Below, one piece after another: positions 18,026 to 26,648 of a stretch of 64,000 nt of DNA. Origin of the DNA: Paenibacillus pectinilyticus (GTDB taxonomy: Bacteria; Bacillota; Bacilli; Paenibacillales; NBRC-103111). Position numbers and translations under genes: made by a program. Under the pieces are notes generated by a model, which was not told the DNA's origin, did not search any database, and saw only the letters and a program-made list of their open reading frames with translations. The stretch covers positions 1-64,000 of the forward strand of contig NZ_LYPC01000009.1 of NCBI RefSeq assembly GCF_001700435.1, read 5' to 3'. Every line of letters begins with the position of its first letter. Position 1 is the first letter of the stretch.

Positions 18026-19030
18026 ATGTCAGTTCCTATACATCAGCTGCCAGAGCAGCAACCTTCCGTATGGCAGCCAACAAGTGTGGAGGAAGCCATA
18101 CAATTGAAACGTAACTGGGGCGACAACGCGGTGATTGTAGCTGGAGGCACTTGGCTTCGCACACGTTGGGAGAATGGCCTCGCACCGATGCCGCAGCATC
18201 TCATAAGTCTTGGACGCATTCTTGCACTCTCGGGATTAACGGTTAATTCCTTAGGGCAAGTTCACATAGGGCCAGCGCTTAGCATAGCAGATCTAATGAA
18301 GAACGAGCTGGTTCAGCACACATGCAGGCTTCTCGTGCAAGCATGCTCGGAAATCGCGGCACCTTCCATACGAAATCTTGCCTCTATAGGAGGTAATGTC
18401 ATGACACGTACAGGGGATTTGATCCCCGCTTTACTAGTGATGAACGCGCAAATTCGTTGCGCGGATGGGCAGACAGAACGAACCACGCTACTGAAAGATT
18501 GGCTTGCCGCACCTGTGGCATCAGATGAGCTGGTAACAAGCATTATTGTACAGACAGAGACAGGGACAGCGAGCACGGAGATAGCTGAACAAACGGACAC
18601 TAGTGGAGGAGCTCAGAGCACCGAAGATACGCATGTACCATTGGATGTTGATCCATTTGCAGAAGCGGTGGTCAAACATGAGTTTTACCTCAAGGTAGGG
18701 CGCAGAGAGGCATTTACACCCTCGGTTGTAACTGTGGCAGGCATTCTCACCATCGGCGTTGACGGAGCAATTACTGACATAGCGCTAGCCGCAGGCGGAG
18801 GGTCAGCAATCCCAATGAGGTTCCCGAATTTGGAAGCTGATCTAATGGGGAAACGATTATCCAAGACGGTGTTACAGTCTCTCCATAAGGGCATCATGGC
18901 TGACTTCAACGCAGTGGCGGATGATTATGCTGGTGTGGCTTATCGGAAGCAGACAGCGGCGAATATGATCATTTCGGAGTGTTACAAAGCTTGGCGTAAA
19001 GGGGGCGGAGCCCATGCTCCTAAATCGTAA
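18026..19030 (+). CDS. pucC: Xanthine dehydrogenase FAD-binding subunit
   Basis: A 334-aa FAD subunit of the CoxM/CutM family. The FAD loops are visible as VAGGTWLRTRW near residues 37-47 and IRNLASIGGNVMTRTGDLIP around 110-130, which corresponds to the pyrophosphate-binding segment. It passes electrons from the iron-sulfur subunit to the acceptor. ATG 18026 is chosen because GAGGAGGGG ends 5 nt before it; an in-frame GTG at 18020 overlaps that ribosome-binding site. The next gene overlaps by 17 bp. An acidic, low-complexity insert around residues 170-205 (TSGGAQSTED) is unusual. Confidence 0.9.
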   Translation: MSVPIHQLPEQQPSVWQPTSVEEAIQLKRNWGDNAVIVAGGTWLRTRWENGLAPMPQHLISLGRILALSGLTVNSLGQVHIGPALSIADLMKNELVQHTCRLLVQACSEIAAPSIRNLASIGGNVMTRTGDLIPALLVMNAQIRCADGQTERTTLLKDWLAAPVASDELVTSIIVQTETGTASTEIAEQTDTSGGAQSTEDTHVPLDVDPFAEAVVKHEFYLKVGRREAFTPSVVTVAGILTIGVDGAITDIALAAGGGSAIPMRFPNLEADLMGKRLSKTVLQSLHKGIMADFNAVADDYAGVAYRKQTAANMIISECYKAWRKGGGAHAPKS

Positions 19031-21314
19031 TACGCATGCGAAGAAATGGATTATCCGACCAGACGGGAAAGAAAAGGTTACGGGGGAGCTCCACTATCTC
19101 ACCGATTTAACAGCCCCCGGCATGCTGCATGGCAAGGTACTGCGGAGCCAATATCCGCATGCTTGGATTCTTTCGATCGATACAACGAAAGCCAAACAAC
19201 TACCTGGTGTACGTGTAGTCCTAACGGCCGAAGATGTACCAGGTCTCAATTTATTCGGCATTGCTTTTCCGCATCAGCCGGTGCTGTGCCATGATCGTGT
19301 TCGCTATATCGGAGATGCGGTAGCATGCCTAGCGGCAGATACGGAGGAAATTGCGGAGTATGCGCTTAGCCTCATCGAGGTCGTGTATGAGCCGCTCCCT
19401 CTTGTCGATAATCCAGAAACCGCACTAGAAGCGGGTACGATCATGCTGCATCCAGAGGGGAATTTGCTGCATCAGACTTCCTTGCGACATGGCGACACAA
19501 ACATAGATGACGTATTTGAGGCATGTGCACATGTCGTTGAAGCTACCTATTGGACACCTCGACAAATGCACACGTATATGGAAACAGAAGGCGGTCTCTT
19601 CCTTCCAGAAACGAATGGACGGCTTACCGTATATTCGCCAACGCAGCATGGCTACAAAGATCGGTTTCAACTCGCACGTATTCTTGGCGTCCCCGAGGAG
19701 CAGATACGCGTTGTATCGAGCCCTATCGGCGGTTCATTTGGCGGCAAAGATGAGTTGAATGTGCAGCCTTTTGGCGCCATGATGGCGCTGCGGACAGGTA
19801 AGCCGATCAAAATGCACAATTCTCGCCGTGAATCCGTCATTTCCGGCATCAAGCGTCATCCGATGCGGATTACGATGAAGACCGGGACAGATCAAGATGG
19901 ACGGCTTATCGCGCATCAAGTTCGCATCCTCGCGGATACAGGAGCCTATGCGACACTCGGTTGCGAGGTATTGAATTTTGCTACCGAGCATACGATTGGT
20001 CCTTATACGATTCAACATGTGGATGTTGAAGGCAAGAGCGTCTACACGAATAACGGGGTATCCGGTGAGTTTCGGGGATTCGGCGGCAATCAGGTGATTT
20101 TTGCGGTGGAGAGCCAGATCGAACGCTTGGCCGAGAAGCTCGGCATGGATGCGTGGGAGCTGCGCAAGCTCAATCTGCGCCAGCCGGCAGATCCGGGCCC
20201 GATGGGCCAGCAGATCGTGGCGACCGAAGGCGCCGACCAGGTGTGGGCGAAGGCGCAGGCATCGCCGCTCTGGGCGAAGCGCGCAGCGTATGCTCGCCAG
20301 CCAGCGGCTGCGCAAGAACCTTGGCTGCGCCGAGGCGTCGGCGCTGCGCTGGTGATGCACGGTGCCGGGCTCGGCCTCGGCATCCCCGATCACTCCGGCG
20401 GCCGCATCGAGCTGACGCCGGAGGGCAAGATCCAGGCCTCCTTCGGCTTCGAGGAGTTCGGCCAAGGGCTTTATGCAGCACTCACGTTGATGCTGCAAGA
20501 CTGCTTCGGCTGCGCCGCCGATGACATCCGCATCGTCATCGGCGATACCGACCGCGTGCCCAGCAGCGGTTCGAGCACGGCCTCCCGCGCCACCACGATG
20601 ATGTGGCGCGCGCTCCAGCGGCTGAAGCCAGCCTTCGAGCTGGCGCTGCTGGAGCAGGCTTCGCAGCTCTGCGGCCTCCCAGCCGCAGAGCTCACAACCG
20701 GCGCAGGCGGCATTCATCACAAGGGTGATGAAGCGGGGAAGCCGGTTGTCACGTATGCGGTGGTTGCTGCGGCAGCAGCTAAGCCGATCATCGCGCATAC
20801 GGAGTTCGACTACCCGACGACGCCCGAAGGGCGCGTCGGTGCGCACTATCTCTACTCTTACGCAGCAGCGATCGTCGAGGTCGAGGTCAATATGCTGACC
20901 GGCAGGGTTAAGGTGCTACAGACCGATCACGTCATCGCCGCAGGTCCTGTCATTAATCCGATGGGCTTTCTCGGGCAAATCGAAGGCGGCAGCGTAATGG
21001 CCTTGGGCTACACGTTGACCGAGGACGCGGTGATGAAAGAGGGGCGTTACCTCAGACATAACCTCGATACGTACTTGGTTCCTACGTTCAGCGACAGCCC
21101 GCTTAGCATTCAAGTTGAAGCGATCGAAGATTTGCCCGAGGGTGATACTTTCGGACCTCGAGGCGTCGGCGAAATCGGCTCTGTCGGCTTAGCCCCTGCG
21201 ATCACAGCAGCGGTTAGGCAAGCGACAGGCATCTGGGTGACGCATTTGCCCATATCACCAGAAGACATCGTGCAATCCATCGATTGGTTAGAAGGGGTGG
21301 AGGCCATTGATTAA
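19014..21314 (+). CDS. pucD: Xanthine dehydrogenase molybdopterin-binding subunit
   Basis: A 766-aa large subunit of the xanthine oxidase family, oxidising hypoxanthine and xanthine to urate. Cofactor-binding segments include PIGGSFGGKDE (about residues 238-248), GEFRGFGGNQVIF, and the C-terminal RGVGEIGSVGLAPA, whose glutamate is the general base. Length fits the family. It overlaps pucC by 17 bp and pucE by 8 bp, so the three subunits are made together. From about 20100 to 20850 the codon choice turns markedly G+C-rich compared with both ends of the gene. Confidence 0.93.
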   Translation: MLLNRNTHAKKWIIRPDGKEKVTGELHYLTDLTAPGMLHGKVLRSQYPHAWILSIDTTKAKQLPGVRVVLTAEDVPGLNLFGIAFPHQPVLCHDRVRYIGDAVACLAADTEEIAEYALSLIEVVYEPLPLVDNPETALEAGTIMLHPEGNLLHQTSLRHGDTNIDDVFEACAHVVEATYWTPRQMHTYMETEGGLFLPETNGRLTVYSPTQHGYKDRFQLARILGVPEEQIRVVSSPIGGSFGGKDELNVQPFGAMMALRTGKPIKMHNSRRESVISGIKRHPMRITMKTGTDQDGRLIAHQVRILADTGAYATLGCEVLNFATEHTIGPYTIQHVDVEGKSVYTNNGVSGEFRGFGGNQVIFAVESQIERLAEKLGMDAWELRKLNLRQPADPGPMGQQIVATEGADQVWAKAQASPLWAKRAAYARQPAAAQEPWLRRGVGAALVMHGAGLGLGIPDHSGGRIELTPEGKIQASFGFEEFGQGLYAALTLMLQDCFGCAADDIRIVIGDTDRVPSSGSSTASRATTMMWRALQRLKPAFELALLEQASQLCGLPAAELTTGAGGIHHKGDEAGKPVVTYAVVAAAAAKPIIAHTEFDYPTTPEGRVGAHYLYSYAAAIVEVEVNMLTGRVKVLQTDHVIAAGPVINPMGFLGQIEGGSVMALGYTLTEDAVMKEGRYLRHNLDTYLVPTFSDSPLSIQVEAIEDLPEGDTFGPRGVGEIGSVGLAPAITAAVRQATGIWVTHLPISPEDIVQSIDWLEGVEAID

Positions 21315-21792
21315 TACATCGTATGTGCTAGATTGCTTCATTAACGGTAAGGCCGTGTCGATGGCAGTTCCAGCATCCAAACGGATGTCTGCCATTTTGC
21401 GGGATGACCTGCTGATGACCGGTACTAAGGTTTCTTGTGAAGTGGGACGCTGCGGCGCTTGCATGATTCTGCTCGATGGCCAACCCGTAAATTCCTGTCT
21501 GCTTATGGCGTATCAGGCAGCGGGGAAGGAGATTACAACCATCGAAGGGATATCAGCAGGCGAAGAGCTGCACCCGATTCAACAAGCGATGCTCGAGGAG
21601 GGGGGATTGCAGTGCGGCTATTGCACCGCTGGCATGGTGGTTACGTTAACGGCCTTATGGGAAACGAATCCTTCTCCGACGAGGCGTGAAGCTGAGGCAG
21701 CACTATGCGGGAACATTTGCCGGTGCACAGGGTATGAGGGGATTTTCAGAGCGGTAGAGAAATGCGGATTGTCCATAAAAAGAGAGGGGTAG
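21307..21792 (+). CDS. pucE: Xanthine dehydrogenase [2Fe-2S] subunit
   Basis: A 161-aa iron-sulfur subunit with two [2Fe-2S] clusters. The plant-type ferredoxin ligands are in CEVGRCGACMILLDG and the following cysteine of PVNSC; the second cluster uses CGYCTAGM and CGNICRCTGYEG. It carries electrons from the molybdenum centre of PucD to FAD in PucC. It starts with TTG at 21307, inside the 3' end of pucD, with GGGGTGGAGG just upstream. The binding-protein gene follows 5 bp after its stop. Confidence 0.93.
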   Translation: MINTSYVLDCFINGKAVSMAVPASKRMSAILRDDLLMTGTKVSCEVGRCGACMILLDGQPVNSCLLMAYQAAGKEITTIEGISAGEELHPIQQAMLEEGGLQCGYCTAGMVVTLTALWETNPSPTRREAEAALCGNICRCTGYEGIFRAVEKCGLSIKREG

Positions 21793-21797
21793 AAGCG

Positions 21798-22940
21798 ATG
21801 AGAAAATTGATGCTGTCTTTAACGGCTATACTGTTAGTTATTTTGAGTGCCTGCTCCACAGAAACGGCAACAACGAGTTCAACACCGGCGCCAAGCACGG
21901 CGCCTGCTTCCTCCACAGCGGCTGCCACGACGCCGACAACGGAGAAAAAGCTGCCTAGAGTTGCCTTTGTCTACATCGGAGTTCCGGGAGATGGCGGTTG
22001 GACGTATGAGCATGATCAAGGCCGATTGATGATGGAAAAAGAGCTGGGGATTAAATCGACGACTGTCGAAAATATACCGGAAGGTCCTGACGCTGAGCGC
22101 GTATTCGAAGAGCTGGCTCAGAAAAATGATATCATTTTCGGAACCTCCTTCGGCTATATGGACGCCATGGTTGCTGTAGCTGCAAGACATCCAGAGGTGA
22201 AGTTCCTGCACTCCACGGGCTACAAAACAGCGCCAAACCTTGGAACTTACATGGGACGTGAGTATCAAAGTGCTTACCTCGTCGGTATGGCTGCTGGGAA
22301 AATGACCAAAAACAATCACTTGGGTTATGTCGGTGCATTCCCGATCCCAGAAGTGATTTACACCATTAATGCTTTTACACTTGGTGCGCAAAGCGTGAAT
22401 CCGAATATTGATGTCTCCGTCGTATGGAGTAACACGTGGTTCGATCCTGCAACGGAGAAGCAAGCGGCAATTTCCCTTTTGGATAAAGGGGTAGATGTCC
22501 TAGCGGCTTACCAAGATTCACCGGCAAGTATTCAAGCAGCTGCTGAACGCCACGTGTGGGGCATTGGGAATGACTCCGATATGGGCAGATTCGCACCAGA
22601 TACGTACATATCTAACCCGAAATGGAACTGGGGCCCTTATTATGTAAAAACGGTGAAGAGCATCATGGATGGCACTTGGAAATCCGATGCCTACTTCGGC
22701 AGCATGAAAGACGGCATTACGGACATTGCTCCGCTTGGCAAAAATGTACCTGCTGATGTGAAGGCCTTAGTTGAGAAGAAGAGACAAGAAATTCTAAATG
22801 GCACATTTGATGTGTTCACAGGGCCTCTCGTTGATCAAGACGGTAAAACGCTTTACGAGACAGGCAAAAAGATGACAGACGAGGAAATCCTCGGCACAAC
22901 TTGGTTTGTTAAGGGCATTAAAGGTGTTATTCCTAAATAA
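21798..22940 (+). CDS. BMP-family substrate-binding lipoprotein
   Basis: A 380-aa lipoprotein of the BMP/PnrA family, which bind nucleosides and purines outside the membrane. The signal peptide MRKLMLSLTAILLVILSAC ends in an LSAC lipobox, followed by a Thr/Ala/Pro-rich linker up to about residue 50. Core features are FVYIGVPGDGGWTYEHDQGR and DIIFGTSFGYMDAM. The start at 21798 has AGAGGGGT upstream; a 12-residue longer frame overlaps pucE. It is the likely binding partner of the importer at 2204-5907, although 16 kb separate them. Its place right after pucE points to a purine ligand. Confidence 0.9.
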   Translation: MRKLMLSLTAILLVILSACSTETATTSSTPAPSTAPASSTAAATTPTTEKKLPRVAFVYIGVPGDGGWTYEHDQGRLMMEKELGIKSTTVENIPEGPDAERVFEELAQKNDIIFGTSFGYMDAMVAVAARHPEVKFLHSTGYKTAPNLGTYMGREYQSAYLVGMAAGKMTKNNHLGYVGAFPIPEVIYTINAFTLGAQSVNPNIDVSVVWSNTWFDPATEKQAAISLLDKGVDVLAAYQDSPASIQAAAERHVWGIGNDSDMGRFAPDTYISNPKWNWGPYYVKTVKSIMDGTWKSDAYFGSMKDGITDIAPLGKNVPADVKALVEKKRQEILNGTFDVFTGPLVDQDGKTLYETGKKMTDEEILGTTWFVKGIKGVIPK

Positions 22941-22961
22941 AGCACGAAGGATGTGAGGACG

Positions 22962-23942
22962 ATGACAATACAAGATATGGCGTTGATTGACGAGTGGCAT
23001 CCCGTGTTGTTGTCGTCAGCGCTGCCCATGGATAAGCCAGAGGCCGTTGTTATTTTAGGCGAAAAAGTAGCGGTCTTCCGCACTACGCAAGGTGTCCACG
23101 CGTTTAAAGATCTATGCATTCATCGCGGAGTCCCGCTATCGCTGGGGAAAGTGCGCGGGGATGAACTTGTCTGTGCTTATCATGGCTGGTCCTATAACGG
23201 CTGCGGCACTTGCACGAAGATCCCTTCGCTGCCGAAGGATCAAGCCATTCCATCGAAAGCCAAAGCATTCGTTTATGCTTGTGTGGAAGCCCACGGTTTG
23301 ATCTGGTTATGCTTAGGAACACCTGCACAGCCGCTGCCTAAAGTGAGCGCTTATGTACCTGAGGGCTTCAAGGAAGTATTCATGGGACCCTACACGCTGC
23401 AAGCGGCAGGTCCACGAATTATTGAAAATTTCCTCGATGTATCCCATTTGATGTTCGTGCATGAGGGGCTGCTGGGCGATAGTGAGTTCGCTGAAATCAA
23501 TGATTATCACGTCTTGGAAGAGGATGGCGTCTTGCGCTCCGAGGAAATTGTCGTGTATCAGCCGGATGCGGATGGAACGGGGCGTGGGGTTCATAGTCGG
23601 TATGTCTACGAAGTATTCGGACCGTTATGTGTGGCCTTTACCAAAAGAGACGATATATCCGACCACATCTTCCGACTGTTCTTGATGGTGCTGCCCGTCA
23701 CGGAGCAGACAAGTGTGGCGTATATGTTGAAGCAGAGAAATTATGCGTACGACGAGTTAGATGAGGTTTTCATCCAATTCCAAGACCGGCTCATCGAGCA
23801 AGATCGCATCATGGTAGAAAACCAGAAGCCGGAGCTGCTGCCGCTAGATTTGCAGGCAGAGCTGCATTTGAAGTGCGATCGATTGAGCATTGCTTATCGC
23901 AAGCGGCTTCGTGAGCTAGGGGTTACATTTGGAACGGCCTAA
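22962..23942 (+). CDS. Rieske-type oxygenase alpha-subunit-like protein
   Basis: A 326-aa Rieske non-haem iron oxygenase. The [2Fe-2S] ligands are CIHRG (about residues 48-52) and CAYHGW (66-71); the mononuclear iron site is NFLDVSHLMFVH with the D-x2-H-x4-H spacing. No reductase partner is encoded nearby. In Klebsiella the Rieske pair HpxDE oxidises hypoxanthine to xanthine, so an oxygenase acting on purines or an allantoin derivative is a reasonable inference from this position. ATG 22962 is favoured over an in-frame GTG at 22953, which lies within the likely ribosome-binding site. A terminator follows. Confidence 0.85.
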   Translation: MTIQDMALIDEWHPVLLSSALPMDKPEAVVILGEKVAVFRTTQGVHAFKDLCIHRGVPLSLGKVRGDELVCAYHGWSYNGCGTCTKIPSLPKDQAIPSKAKAFVYACVEAHGLIWLCLGTPAQPLPKVSAYVPEGFKEVFMGPYTLQAAGPRIIENFLDVSHLMFVHEGLLGDSEFAEINDYHVLEEDGVLRSEEIVVYQPDADGTGRGVHSRYVYEVFGPLCVAFTKRDDISDHIFRLFLMVLPVTEQTSVAYMLKQRNYAYDELDEVFIQFQDRLIEQDRIMVENQKPELLPLDLQAELHLKCDRLSIAYRKRLRELGVTFGTA

Positions 23943-23994
23943 TCCAACTGGTTGAATCTAGGAAATAAGCAAAGAACATGCATACGAAATAAAA

Positions 23995-24040
23995 AAAGGA
24001 TTGTATAATTAGCAGAGGCTAATATGCAATCCCTTTTTTT
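23995..24040. terminator. Bidirectional terminator between the purine operon and comX
   Basis: AAAGGATTG, then ATTAGC, pairing with GCTAAT and CAATCC around AGAG, flanked by an A run on the left and a T run on the right. It can stop the purine operon on the + strand and the comX-like gene on the - strand. Confidence 0.85.
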
Positions 24041-24064
24041 ATTTGGTAAACTGAGACTACTAGA

Positions 24065-24265
24065 TTACCACCAGTAGTTGGAAGGCTCGTTAGCATCTTG
24101 TTGTCTTGTGTGTGAAGGTGTTGTGAACGTCTTGATTAGTGCTGCTGTTTCTTCTGCAGATAGAGGTTGAGCAACCATGAAGGAATCTGCCTGCTTGCGC
24201 AATTCTGCGCGTTTCACTGCGTGAACGGAACGTTGTAATTCTGGGTTTAACTGAATAACTGTCAT
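24065..24265 (-). CDS. comX: ComX-like pheromone precursor
   Basis: A 66-aa peptide on the minus strand, with GAGGGAG 8 nt before its ATG and an extended -10 promoter 40 bp upstream. The central part (LRKQADSF, then LSAEETAALIKTF) follows the pattern of the ComX leader (in B. subtilis LKNKEACLIGF and ETETIIKAY), and the C terminus is SNYWW, giving a Trp near the end as required for isoprenylation. ComP-, ComA- and ComQ-like genes follow on the other strand. ComX would be cleaved, farnesylated or geranylated on Trp by ComQ and exported. The divergent orientation and two terminal Trp residues are unusual. The call depends on context, since ComX sequences diverge greatly. Confidence 0.7.
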   Translation of the reverse strand: MTVIQLNPELQRSVHAVKRAELRKQADSFMVAQPLSAEETAALIKTFTTPSHTRQQDANEPSNYWW

Positions 24266-24305
24266 AGATTTAGCTCCCTCTTTAAAGTAGTAGTGTACAC
24301 CAGCA

Positions 24306-24314
24306 ATTATAGCA
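24306..24314 (-). promoter_or_regulatory. Extended -10 promoter of the comX-like gene
   Basis: Read on the minus strand this is TGCTATAAT, a TG-N-TATAAT extended -10, with the start site expected about 35 nt before the comX ATG. No good -35 is present at the right distance, which fits an extended -10 or an activator-dependent promoter. Confidence 0.5.
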
Positions 24315-24341
24315 AAATATTGGAATTTAGGGGAGAGGTAA

Positions 24342-26648
24342 TTGAAATTATTATCGAAGTTTAGTGTCAGTTTTTGTATCGTAATCGTCGTTGCCTTACA
24401 AATCTGGTGTTCCTTTATTACGTTTCATTATCCCTATAATGGTATCTATCTGGATCCAGCACGTACGGACGAGTGGGTGGTCATCAAGCTGGAAGCAAAC
24501 AGTATGAATACGAATATTCATATTGGTGATAGGGTCATCGCCATTGATGGAAAGCCACCTGGAGAATCGTCTACGGTACGTAGATGGAATGTCGTAGAGA
24601 AGGCGGGCACAGTCGTTATTGAACGAGCTGGGAATGTAGAATTAATCGACTTAAGAACGACTAAACCTTCCGCATTAGATATTATTTCGCTCGCTGAGGA
24701 AATCGTATGTCTCTTCATGTGCGCTTTATTATTACTGCGTGAAAGTCGCTCACCGTCGGCGCGGTTGCTAGCCTTCTCCTTCTTGAGCGCTGCTCTTATT
24801 TTCATGAGCTTAGGTGCGTCTATGCGAGGCGACTTAATAGGCAAATTAATGATTGCCAGTTCGATGATGGTGCTGCCCATTGTTTTCCTGCATTTTCTTG
24901 TTGTCTTCTTCAAGGAAAAAGGGGATATGGAGTTACCCAAACGGCACTTTAAATACTTATATACCATTGCTTTACTGGCTTTTCTATCAAGGGTCTTATA
25001 CTTCTTTCCTTCGATGGCTTTCGTCTATCAATATGACGGTTCGATCACGATGGGATTCTTCATTATTGTAATTTCCTTGAATATTGCACTCTTGGCGACA
25101 CTCTTTGTTAAAATTAGAAAGGTGCAATCGCCACTTGCCAGTATTATCAAAAGTGTGTTTTATTCGTTGCTTATATCCTTTCTACCGATAATTTGTCTAT
25201 CGTTTCTGCCGCAGCTTGTTGTCGGGGATTGGATCTTCGATCCGATTTATACGAGCTCGCTGCTGCTCATATTTCCGATTACGTTCTCTTATTTAATCGC
25301 ATCGGATCAACTCTATGATATCGGACTCGTAGTCCGACGCGTTGTGTTTGCATGTTTAATGGCGGTTGTGCCAGTCAGTGTGTTTACAGGTGCATTTGCC
25401 GTTATCTTTCATGGGGAAACCAATGGTAAGCAACTGGTATTCGTATTCATCGGAACGCTGTTCCTGTTATCAGCGATGCTATATGCGGCCGAATATTGGA
25501 CGACACGGCTTGAGCCCTATTTATTCCCGAGAAAGTACATATTGCAGTCGGCATTGAAAAAGATTTCCAAAAACCTCGGCACGATCTCGAGCTTTCGTGA
25601 TTTGAAGGATATTATCCTTGTGGATATCGTGAACACGCTGCAAGTGACGGGCGGAGCCATTGTTTTTCGACATAAAAATGATATTGAAGTGATTTGCGAA
25701 GGTGAAATTGATACCGCAGAGATTCAACAATTGGTTAATTCATCCGTGGTCGTCAATCATCCTTACTATACCTTCATGGAAATGAACTGCCACGAAGAGT
25801 ATACGAGCTATCTTATTGTGACACGCAAGAAGACGAATACGCGTATTGCCAAAGAAGAGATGCAGTGGCTGCAGCTGATTACCTCCTACTTGGAAGTAGG
25901 GATGGAAAATGTGTATCTCATTCGTAAGCTGACAGGCAGACTCCAGCAGATGGTTTCCCATCTTCCGCAGGAAGAGCATCTGTGGTTGCGCAAGGTGATG
26001 TTCGAGCTGCAGGAGGAAGAACGAATTCGCATTGCGACGGATCTTCATGATACGACGATGCAGGATTTATTTTTCCTGAAACGGAGATTAACTTCACTGG
26101 CTGAGAAGCCGTCGATGCGTCAAGAGGATCGTGAACAGCTCAACAGCATGAACAATTTCGTAGAAATGATTAATGCCAGCTTGCGCCAGAGCTGTTTTGA
26201 ACTCAATCCGCATCTGCTGAAAGAAGTCGGTTTGAAACAAACGTTAAAGATGTTCGTCGAGAAAGAATCGTATACAACCCCTTTCGAAATTTCGTTCCGA
26301 GCGGAGCAAATTTCCGATATTGAAGGCAAGGATCTATCGTCCAAACGGCATATTTTCCGGATTGTTCAGGAATTACTTAACAACGCTAAGAAGCATTCGC
26401 AAGCCGCAAACGTTAGCTTCCACATGTGGGAAGAAGGAGCGTTCTTTTACCTAAGTTATCGCGATGATGGTGTTGGTTTTCATGTGAAGGAAGAAGTTGC
26501 CGTTGAAATTGCAGCGTCAGGCATGGGACTAGCCTATATGAGAAGCCGGGTGCTGCATATTGGCGGAAGCTTTGAACTGGAGACTGGAGAAGGCGAAGGC
26601 ACTCATATCTTTATTACCATACCGATTGAGGAAGTGATGTCAGCATGA
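24342..26648 (+). CDS. comP: ComP-like membrane histidine kinase
   Basis: A 768-aa sensor kinase; B. subtilis ComP is 769 aa. Order of parts: N-terminal membrane helix, an extracytoplasmic PDZ-like segment (around residues 50-110, NIHIGDRVIAIDGKPPG), about seven more hydrophobic helices to residue ~390, a GAF-like linker, then a HisKA_3 dimerisation helix with phosphoacceptor H569 in ATDLHDTTMQDLF and a C-terminal ATPase domain (QELLNNAKKHS, DDGVGF, GMGLAYMRSR). It starts with TTG at 24342 after GGGGAGAGG. It is divergent from comX and overlaps the regulator gene by 4 bp. The architecture is that of ComP rather than DegS. Confidence 0.85.
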   Translation: MKLLSKFSVSFCIVIVVALQIWCSFITFHYPYNGIYLDPARTDEWVVIKLEANSMNTNIHIGDRVIAIDGKPPGESSTVRRWNVVEKAGTVVIERAGNVELIDLRTTKPSALDIISLAEEIVCLFMCALLLLRESRSPSARLLAFSFLSAALIFMSLGASMRGDLIGKLMIASSMMVLPIVFLHFLVVFFKEKGDMELPKRHFKYLYTIALLAFLSRVLYFFPSMAFVYQYDGSITMGFFIIVISLNIALLATLFVKIRKVQSPLASIIKSVFYSLLISFLPIICLSFLPQLVVGDWIFDPIYTSSLLLIFPITFSYLIASDQLYDIGLVVRRVVFACLMAVVPVSVFTGAFAVIFHGETNGKQLVFVFIGTLFLLSAMLYAAEYWTTRLEPYLFPRKYILQSALKKISKNLGTISSFRDLKDIILVDIVNTLQVTGGAIVFRHKNDIEVICEGEIDTAEIQQLVNSSVVVNHPYYTFMEMNCHEEYTSYLIVTRKKTNTRIAKEEMQWLQLITSYLEVGMENVYLIRKLTGRLQQMVSHLPQEEHLWLRKVMFELQEEERIRIATDLHDTTMQDLFFLKRRLTSLAEKPSMRQEDREQLNSMNNFVEMINASLRQSCFELNPHLLKEVGLKQTLKMFVEKESYTTPFEISFRAEQISDIEGKDLSSKRHIFRIVQELLNNAKKHSQAANVSFHMWEEGAFFYLSYRDDGVGFHVKEEVAVEIAASGMGLAYMRSRVLHIGGSFELETGEGEGTHIFITIPIEEVMSA

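Noticed and set aside
17790..18107. 105-aa open frame between pucB and pucC
   Set aside because: It starts in the -35 element of a good promoter and runs into pucC in another frame; no protein features are seen.
19734..20846. 370-aa open frame antisense to pucD
   Set aside because: It lies entirely within a well-supported gene in a G+C-rich patch, where stop codons are scarce in other frames; its product has no recognisable features.
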